Source of the DNA: Acetobacter estunensis
Lineage (GTDB): Bacteria; Pseudomonadota; Alphaproteobacteria; Acetobacterales; Acetobacteraceae
Assembly: GCF_011516945.1 (NCBI RefSeq)
Contig: NZ_WOTH01000011.1
Span: forward strand, 1-64,000
DNA: 64,000 nt
Direction of reading: 5' to 3'
Each line of letters opens with the position of its first letter. Positions within the stretch are counted from its first letter, which is position 1. A program made the position numbers and the translations under genes. The notes under the pieces are model-generated. The model was given only the letters and a program-made list of their open reading frames with translations, did not search any database and was not told the origin of the DNA. Positions 58,132 to 64,000 of the stretch are shown piece by piece.

Positions 58132-61100
58132 ATGCATCTGCTTGTCCGGGAACGCCAGTCGATTGATGAACAGGACGTGGCCGAGGATCTCGCCCATGCG
58201 CCGAGCGATGTCGTCGTTCTGTCGTTCTCGGACAGCGATCTGCTTTCGCTGGAACAGGCCTATACCCGTCTGCCGGATCCGGGATTCTCGCTTCGGGTGG
58301 TGAATCTGGGCCGGTTGCGCCACCCCATGTCGATCGATCTCTATGTCGAGCAGACCATAGCGCAGGCGCGTTGCGTGGTGGTGCGGCTGCTCGGCGGGGT
58401 GGATTACTGGCGTTACGGCGTGGAGGAAGTGGCGGCGTGCTGTCGCGCGGCCGATATTGCCTTGGCGCTGCTGCCCGGGGACACGCGCGAGGATGCGCGG
58501 CTTGTGGGTTGGTCCACGCTGACGGGTGCGCCTTACACGCGGATGCTCGGTTTTCTGCGCGAGGGCGGCCCGCGCAATGCCCGTGAGGCGCTGCTGCTGA
58601 TGCGGCATTGCGCCGGTTTGGGAGAGGATGACGGCGCGGAGCCGGAGGAATTGCCTCCGGCGGGTCTGTATCGTGAGGCGATGCAGAGCCAGCCACTGCG
58701 GGCCAGCCTTGTGTTTTATCGCGCACATCTTCTGGCGGGCGATACGGACGTGATCGATGCTGTGACGGATGCGCTGGAGCGTAAAGGCATCGGTGTGGAG
58801 GCGCTGTTCGTGTCCTCTCTCAAGCAGCCTGATGTGGCCGCGTGGGTGGAGCGCCACCTTCTGGAAACAACGCCGGACGTAGTGTTGAATGCGACGGCTT
58901 TTGCCGTGCGGGGCGAGGGAATGGAAACGTCCCCGCTGGAAGCGCCGGGTGTGCCCATTCTCCAGCTTGTGCAGCCGGGAGCGACGCAGGCCGCATGGCG
59001 CGAAAGCTTTCGCGGGCTGAGCCAGTCGGATCTTGCGATGCAGGTCGTGCTGCCCGAACTCGACGGGCGTATCACCACGCTTCCTGTGTCTTTCAAGGCG
59101 GATGCCGCCCCCGGTCATCCGGCGCGGCGTGAACCGTGGGCACCGGGGATTGCGGCGCTGGGCGAGCAGGTGCGCAGGCTGGCGGGACTGGGGCATATTC
59201 CAGTTGCTCAGAGGAAACTGGCTGTTGTGTTCTCGGACTATCCGGGAGCCTGTGCGGATGGCGTGTCGGCGCAGGTGGCACATGCTGTTGGACTGGACAG
59301 TTTTGCAAGCCTGTCGTCCATCCTCGGGATGCTGCGCGACAGCGGCTACAGTTGTGGGGAGGCGGCTGCTCATGAGGCAGAGGAGCTTGTCCGCGCTCTG
59401 ACGACAGGAACTGTCGCGTCCTTCCTGTCGGTTTCCACATATCGCAAACAGTTTCAGGAACTTCCCGAAGCGTTTCGTGCTTCGGTCCTGCGGGCATGGG
59501 GCGAGCCGGAGCAGGATGCTGCGGTGCATGACGGTGCGTTTCATGTGCGTCATCACGTGCTTGGCAATGTGGTCATGGCGGTGCAGCCCGATCGGGGAAA
59601 CGTGGCTGAGCGCAAGGCGCAGTATCACGATCCGGATGTGCCGCCCTGTCATGCCTATGTAGCCTTTTATCTGTGGCTCCGGCAGACGTGCCGGATTGAC
59701 GCGCTGGTGCATCTGGGCGCGCATGGCACGCTGGAATGGCTGCCCGGAAAGGCCGTGGCGCAGGCGGATACGGATGCGCCTTCTGTGCTGGTGGGCGGTG
59801 TGCCGGTGATTTATCCGTTCATTGTCAATAATCCCGGAGAAGCAGCGGCGGCGAAGCGCAGGCTCGGGGCTGTGACCATCGGGCATATGACGCCTCCGAT
59901 CATGAAGGCCGGTCTGTCAGATGACATGGCGGAACTTGAAGCCCTGATCGATGAATATGCCGAGGCCGATGGGCTGGATCGGCGCCGCGTGGCCCTCCTG
60001 CGGCGCGATATTCTCGATCGTGCCACACGCACCGGCTTGCTGGCCGAGAGTGGCGTGAAGGCCGGAGAAGGAGACGAGGCGGAAGAGCTGGCGCGTCTGG
60101 ACGCCTATCTGTGCGATGTAAAGGATCTTCAGATCAGGGACGGTCTGCATGTGTTCGGTCAGACCCCGCCTCAGGCCACGCAGTTGGCGCAGACCATCGC
60201 GACAGCGTCCGGGGCGCAACCCCGGGATGTGATGCTTCGGCTTGAGGCCAGCGCCGGACGTGAACGTCGGGCGTTTCTGGCCGCGCTTGATGGACGGTTT
60301 GTCGAGCCGGGACCGTCGGGTGCCCCCACCCGTGGGCGGCTGGACGTTCTGCCCACGGGACGTAACCTGTTCACAATCGATCCGAGGGCGATCCCCACGC
60401 CGTCCGCCGTGGAACTGGCGCGAACGCAGGTTGAGCAGATCCTTACACGCCACCTTCAGGAAGAAGGCGAGCCGTTGCGGCATCTGGTCATGGACCTGTG
60501 GGGTTCGGCCAGCCTGCGGACGGGGGGAGAGGATCTGGCGCTGGCGCTGCTGCTTATGGGCGTGGAGCCGCTTTGGGACGGCGGCAGCGGGCGGGTGAGC
60601 GGTATCGAAGTTGTGCCCATGCCGGTGCTGGATCGTCCGCGTGTGGATGTGACGCTGCGTATTTCAGGGTTTTTCCGCGATACGTTTCCGGGGCAGATCG
60701 CCCTGTTCCGGCAGGCGGTGGAGGCTGTTGCCGCCCGCGTGGAGGCTCCGGAGTGGAATCCGCTGGCCGCATCGCTTGCGGAAGGCGCGTTGGTGCCGTC
60801 GCGTGTGTTCGGCTCGGCTCCCGGCACTTACGGCGCAGGCGTGGAAGAGGCGCTGCAGAGCGGGGCGTGGACGGATCGCGCCGGGTTGGGAGAGGCGTAT
60901 CTGGCGGCCAATGACTGGACATATGACCGTGAGCAGGATGTGCGACGGGAGAGGGACGGGCTTGCGCGCCAGATCGGGCAGGCGGAGGTGATCCTCCACA
61001 CGCAGGACCATGCCGAAACCGACATTCTGGAAACGCCGGATGCGGCAGCGCATGAGGGCGGGTTGATGGCGGCAGCAGCGGCGCTCGGCGTGACGCCGCG

Positions 61101-61485
61101 TTCGTGGCATGGCGATACGTCCGATCCAAACGCTCCGAAGCTGCGGGACACGCAGGCGGAAGTGGTGCGTGTGGTGCGCGGGCGGCTGGCCAATCCGCGT
61201 TGGATGGCGGGAATGCGACGGCATGGATATCGCGGGGCAGCGGAGATCGTGCGCGGAGTGGAGGCTCTGTGCGCCTTTGCCGTGACAATGCCCGTGCGGT
61301 TCGATGCGCAGTTCGATCTGGTGTGTGCGGCGACGCTTGGCGACGACACCTGTGACGCTTTCCTGCGCGATGCCAACCCGGCGGCGCATGCCGCCATACG
61401 GGCGTGGCTGGCGGAGATGATCCGGCGCGGCTTGTGGCATCCCCGTTCCAACAGCGTGCAGGCGCTTCTGGATGATAACGCATGA
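58132..61485 (+). CDS. cobN: Cobaltochelatase subunit CobN
   Basis: Large subunit of the ATP-dependent chelatase that inserts cobalt into hydrogenobyrinic acid a,c-diamide. The 1117-residue protein contains the family signatures YVAFYLWLRQTCRIDALVHLGAHGTLEWLPGK, PVIYPFIVNNPGEAAAAKRRLGAVTIGHMTPP, YEVD-equivalent DVTLRISGFFRDTFPGQIALF and the C-terminal ILHTQDHAETDILETPD. GGAGG lies 11 bases before the ATG. The partner subunits cobS and cobT are not in the window. Overlaps cobG by four bases. Confidence 0.96.
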   Translation: MHLLVRERQSIDEQDVAEDLAHAPSDVVVLSFSDSDLLSLEQAYTRLPDPGFSLRVVNLGRLRHPMSIDLYVEQTIAQARCVVVRLLGGVDYWRYGVEEVAACCRAADIALALLPGDTREDARLVGWSTLTGAPYTRMLGFLREGGPRNAREALLLMRHCAGLGEDDGAEPEELPPAGLYREAMQSQPLRASLVFYRAHLLAGDTDVIDAVTDALERKGIGVEALFVSSLKQPDVAAWVERHLLETTPDVVLNATAFAVRGEGMETSPLEAPGVPILQLVQPGATQAAWRESFRGLSQSDLAMQVVLPELDGRITTLPVSFKADAAPGHPARREPWAPGIAALGEQVRRLAGLGHIPVAQRKLAVVFSDYPGACADGVSAQVAHAVGLDSFASLSSILGMLRDSGYSCGEAAAHEAEELVRALTTGTVASFLSVSTYRKQFQELPEAFRASVLRAWGEPEQDAAVHDGAFHVRHHVLGNVVMAVQPDRGNVAERKAQYHDPDVPPCHAYVAFYLWLRQTCRIDALVHLGAHGTLEWLPGKAVAQADTDAPSVLVGGVPVIYPFIVNNPGEAAAAKRRLGAVTIGHMTPPIMKAGLSDDMAELEALIDEYAEADGLDRRRVALLRRDILDRATRTGLLAESGVKAGEGDEAEELARLDAYLCDVKDLQIRDGLHVFGQTPPQATQLAQTIATASGAQPRDVMLRLEASAGRERRAFLAALDGRFVEPGPSGAPTRGRLDVLPTGRNLFTIDPRAIPTPSAVELARTQVEQILTRHLQEEGEPLRHLVMDLWGSASLRTGGEDLALALLLMGVEPLWDGGSGRVSGIEVVPMPVLDRPRVDVTLRISGFFRDTFPGQIALFRQAVEAVAARVEAPEWNPLAASLAEGALVPSRVFGSAPGTYGAGVEEALQSGAWTDRAGLGEAYLAANDWTYDREQDVRRERDGLARQIGQAEVILHTQDHAETDILETPDAAAHEGGLMAAAAALGVTPRSWHGDTSDPNAPKLRDTQAEVVRVVRGRLANPRWMAGMRRHGYRGAAEIVRGVEALCAFAVTMPVRFDAQFDLVCAATLGDDTCDAFLRDANPAAHAAIRAWLAEMIRRGLWHPRSNSVQALLDDNA

Positions 61486-62702
61486 CGAGTGCTTCTCTCG
61501 TTCGTGGCTGGTGTCCAGACCTGTTCGCACCGATGGCAGCGCAGGATGGGCTGCTTGTGCGTATCCGGCCGCCTTTGGGCCGGCTGACGGCAGCGCAACT
61601 GCATGTTGTGGCGGAAATGGCGGAGAGTGGCGGCAACGGTGTCATCGAACTGACCAACCGCGCCAACCTGCAATTACGTGGGTTTTCCCCTTCCAGCGTG
61701 AGGACGGCGCGGGAAATGGCGGTCAAAAGTGGACTCACGCTGGCGGATGAGGCGGCGGAGCGTCGGTCCGCGTTGATTGTCTCGCCGTTGGCGGGGCTGG
61801 ACCCGGAATGTGCTGCCGACACACTGGTCTGTGCGCAGGCTTTGCGAAAGACTGTGTCTGAAGCTGCGGATTTTGCGGCGTTGCCGGGGAAATTCGGTTT
61901 TGCCGTGGATGGTGGAGGGTATTTCCCGACAGGACTGCTTGCGGGCGATATCGTTCTGCGTGCGCGCAATGATGGTTGGGCGGTGTGCTGTGGACACGCC
62001 ACGGCCGAGCCTGCAAGCGTCACGGACGCTGTGGGGGCGGCGGTTAGGGTTGCCCGGATGGCTCTCAGGCACCCTGATCGTGCCCGGCCAGCGCGGATTC
62101 CTGAAACCGGCCTGAGTCTGCTTGAGGAAGCGGGACTGGTTGCGTGTCCTCTGCGGGCAGAGGCGATACGGCGTCCGCCAGTCGTGGGCCGTTTGCCCGA
62201 AGGCGCGTTGGGGTTGGCGGTTCCGTTCGGGCGCATGAATGTGGCTGCCCTGCGGACATTGGCCGACCATCTTGCCCGCTGTGATGACGCTGTACTGCGT
62301 CTGACTCCGTGGCGCAGTGTGGTGTTGGCCGTGCCGTCGCTGCCGGATGGCACGATGCTGATCGATGATCCTGCCGATCCAAGGCTGCGGGTGCAAGCCT
62401 GCATCGGGTCGGCTGGGTGCGCGCGGGCGCTGGCGGATGTTGCGCAGGACGCGCTTGCGCTGGCCATGGATGTGCCAAGGGGCAGAACGCTGCACGTTTC
62501 GGGTTGTCCAAAGGGATGCGCTCATCCCGACCGAGCAGACGTAACGCTGTGCGCCCAGAGCGGGGGATATGACGTGATTCCCGATGGGCGCGCAGGAGAC
62601 ATGCCATGGCGATCCGGTGTTGGCAGGAAGGAGATCGTTGCCCTGTTGCGCAGGCTGTGGAAGGAGAGGCCGGACGTGACCGGGGAGAGACGTGATGCTT
62701 GA
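61482..62702 (+). CDS. cobG: Precorrin-3B synthase
   Basis: Oxygen-dependent hydroxylation of precorrin-3A to 3B, which marks the aerobic pathway. The 406-residue protein has the NIR_SIR-like half domain ([29 protein letters not shown]) and a C-terminal cluster region [11 protein letters not shown] ... [13 protein letters not shown]. These cysteines bind a 4Fe-4S cluster in the family. Start overlaps the cobN stop (ATGA), end overlaps cobH. Confidence 0.94.
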   Translation: MTSASLVRGWCPDLFAPMAAQDGLLVRIRPPLGRLTAAQLHVVAEMAESGGNGVIELTNRANLQLRGFSPSSVRTAREMAVKSGLTLADEAAERRSALIVSPLAGLDPECAADTLVCAQALRKTVSEAADFAALPGKFGFAVDGGGYFPTGLLAGDIVLRARNDGWAVCCGHATAEPASVTDAVGAAVRVARMALRHPDRARPARIPETGLSLLEEAGLVACPLRAEAIRRPPVVGRLPEGALGLAVPFGRMNVAALRTLADHLARCDDAVLRLTPWRSVVLAVPSLPDGTMLIDDPADPRLRVQACIGSAGCARALADVAQDALALAMDVPRGRTLHVSGCPKGCAHPDRADVTLCAQSGGYDVIPDGRAGDMPWRSGVGRKEIVALLRRLWKERPDVTGERRDA

Positions 62703-63318
62703 TTACATTCGCGATGGGGCCGCGATTTATGCCCGGTCGTTTGCGACCATCCGCGCAGAGGCCGATCTGTCGGCCTTTTCGCCTGCGGAGGCGCAGGTGG
62801 TTGTGCGCATTATTCACGCTTGCGGCATGGTGGATGTGACGCAATCGGTGGAAATGACGGTGGATCTCGTGGCCTCGGCGCGCAAGGCGTTGCGGGCGGG
62901 CGCGCCGATCCTGTGCGATTCCGAGATGGTGGCGCACGGCATTACGCGCGCGCGTCTCCCGGTCGACAACGCGGTTATCTGCACCTTGCGCGATCCGCAC
63001 ACTCCCGATCTGGCCCGTGAGATCGGCAACACACGTTCGGCCGCCGCACTCGATCTGTGGGGCGAGAAACTGGCGGGCGCGGTGGTGGCCATCGGCAACG
63101 CACCGACGGCACTGTTTCATCTGCTGGAACTGATCGACGCGGGCGCACCCCGTCCGGCGGCGATCATCGGTATGCCTGTGGGTTTTGTGGGGGCAGCGGA
63201 ATCCAAGGACGAACTGGTGACGCGCCCGGATCTGCCGCACATCGTGGTGCGGGGGCGCCTCGGTGGCAGCTCTATGGCGGCGGCGGCCGTGAACGCGCTG
63301 GCGAGCGAAGTGGAATGA
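62695..63318 (+). CDS. cobH: Precorrin-8X methylmutase
   Basis: Moves a methyl group from C11 to C12 to give hydrogenobyrinate. The 207-residue protein starts [25 protein letters not shown] and has [28 protein letters not shown] with the catalytic His, [19 protein letters not shown] and [21 protein letters not shown] precedes at 62692, but GGGGAG fits the ATG at 62695. The start overlaps the cobG end; the stop overlaps cobI (ATGA). Confidence 0.96.
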   Translation: MLDYIRDGAAIYARSFATIRAEADLSAFSPAEAQVVVRIIHACGMVDVTQSVEMTVDLVASARKALRAGAPILCDSEMVAHGITRARLPVDNAVICTLRDPHTPDLAREIGNTRSAAALDLWGEKLAGAVVAIGNAPTALFHLLELIDAGAPRPAAIIGMPVGFVGAAESKDELVTRPDLPHIVVRGRLGGSSMAAAAVNALASEVE

Positions 63319-64000
63319 GCCCCGCCACGCTTCATGTCGTGGGCGTCGGGCCGGGCGATCCGGAACTGCTCACGCTCAAGGCGGCGCGCGTGATCGAGCA
63401 GGCGGCAGTCGTGGCGTATTTCTGCCGTCATGATCGGCCTGGGCACGCGCGCACCATCGCTGCGGCGCATGTGAGCGAAGGCCAGCGCGAACTGCGCTTT
63501 GCCTATCCTTTCACCACAGAGCGCACGGTGCAGGATCCGACTTATCAGCCCGACATGAGCGCGTTCTATGATGAATGCGCGGCCCATATTCACGGCGAGC
63601 TGCATGAGGGGCGGGATGTGGCGCTTCTGTGCGAGGGCGATCCGTTTCTCTATGGCTCGGCCATGTATCTTTTTGACAGGCTGCACCGGGAAGTGCCGTG
63701 CGCGGTCGTGCCGGGCGTGACGGGCATGGGCGGATGCTGGGCGCAGGCCGGGCAGCCGATGGTGCATGGCGATGACGTGCTGTGCGTGCTCCCCGCCACC
63801 ATGCCGGAGCCGGAGTTGGCGGCGTGGCTGGAACGTGCGGATGCGGCGGTGGTGATGAAGCTCGGTAGCAATCTTCCCAAACTGCGGGAGGCGCTGGCCA
63901 CAGCCGGGCGTGCGGACGAAGCGATCTATGTCGAGCGCGGAACCCAGCCGGATGCGCGGGTTATGAAGCTGTCCGAGAAGGAAGGAGCCGCTCCTTATTT
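63315..64000 (+). CDS. cobI: Precorrin-2 C20-methyltransferase (cut by window edge)
   Basis: SAM-dependent methylation of precorrin-2 to precorrin-3A. The visible 228 residues begin [27 protein letters not shown], the SAM-binding start of the tetrapyrrole methylase family, with [34 protein letters not shown] and [18 protein letters not shown], matching the CobI branch. The gene is open to the window edge; roughly 20-30 residues should be missing. Confidence 0.94.
   Translation, partial: MSPATLHVVGVGPGDPELLTLKAARVIEQAAVVAYFCRHDRPGHARTIAAAHVSEGQRELRFAYPFTTERTVQDPTYQPDMSAFYDECAAHIHGELHEGRDVALLCEGDPFLYGSAMYLFDRLHREVPCAVVPGVTGMGGCWAQAGQPMVHGDDVLCVLPATMPEPELAAWLERADAAVVMKLGSNLPKLREALATAGRADEAIYVERGTQPDARVMKLSEKEGAAPY

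Noticed and set aside
57724-59886. 720-codon open frame antisense to cobW and cobN
   Set aside because: Mirror frame of two well-supported cobalamin genes; low-complexity basic protein and no start context.
60554-62467. 637-codon open frame antisense to cobN and cobG
   Set aside because: Same reason: complementary-strand artefact rich in Arg, Pro and Ala, crossing two real genes.

Overview
The window looks like chromosomal DNA of an acetic acid bacterium (Alphaproteobacteria, Acetobacteraceae; genus not resolved). This rests on the high-GC gene set, an aerobic cobalamin pathway (CobG, CobN), a three-subunit PntAA/PntAB/PntB transhydrogenase, DUF2849-CysI-DUF934 sulfite reduction genes, and an odhA-odhB-lpd cluster whose E3 carries its own lipoyl domain. 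There is no rRNA operon, CRISPR array or prophage. The only clear mobile element is an IS5-type transposase cut by the left edge.

Layout, left to right. 1-2850: IS remnant, an orphan ORF, an FMN-dependent alpha-hydroxy-acid dehydrogenase and about 700 bases with no convincing gene, ending at tRNA-Ser(GGA). 3000-9720: an overlapping lapA-pyrF-trpF operon, a glycosyltransferase, a Tat lipoprotein, a small secreted protein, a queE-queC-queD operon for preQ0, and ynfA. 9945-10800: a precursor with a microcin V-type double-glycine leader, and an AhpD-like protein. 10990-18830: zapE, then the 2-oxoglutarate dehydrogenase cluster sucA-sucB-lpd. 19000-26300: mscS, a redox group (succinate-semialdehyde-type dehydrogenase, Zn alcohol dehydrogenase, pntAA-pntAB-pntB) and a YbiI-like zinc-finger gene. 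26358-34257: a TonB siderophore receptor and an assimilatory sulfur operon (cysT-cysW-cysA, DUF2849, cysI, DUF934). 34520-48170: two secreted alpha/beta hydrolase paralogues, an NsrR-like Rrf2 regulator, and a tightly packed minus-strand run zf-CHCC-polA-SCO-like-dppA-dppC-dppB-dppD-dppF. 48340-54580: a small coiled protein, a multidomain secreted protein with a superinfection-immunity-like membrane tail, and a second sulfur group (small ORF, cysE, a frameshifted porin, Tat-exported sulfate-binding protein). 55087-64000: divergent cobalt/cobalamin genes (cbtB-cbtA to the left; DUF1636, cobW, cobN, cobG, cobH, cobI to the right), each side with its own cobalamin riboswitch and a sigma70-like promoter.

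How the genes fit together. The sulfate permease at 31.5-34.3 kb has no binding protein of its own; the only candidate lies about 16 kb away, next to cysE, so the two sulfur loci probably form one pathway from sulfate uptake through sulfite reduction to O-acetylserine. The cobalamin block couples cobalt uptake (CbtAB) to corrin synthesis and cobalt insertion (CobN, CobW), with both halves under B12 feedback. The alcohol and aldehyde dehydrogenases next to transhydrogenase suggest a module for balancing NADH and NADPH.

Most worth following up: the orphan microcin-like precursor, the lipoyl-E3 fusion, the FG-GAP/LprI/peptidoglycan-binding/Imm-superinfection composite protein, the SCO-like protein with altered copper ligands in the polA-dpp run, the NsrR-like regulator with widened cysteine spacing, the frameshifted porin and the divergent riboswitch pair. 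No wholly new system could be established from sequence alone.
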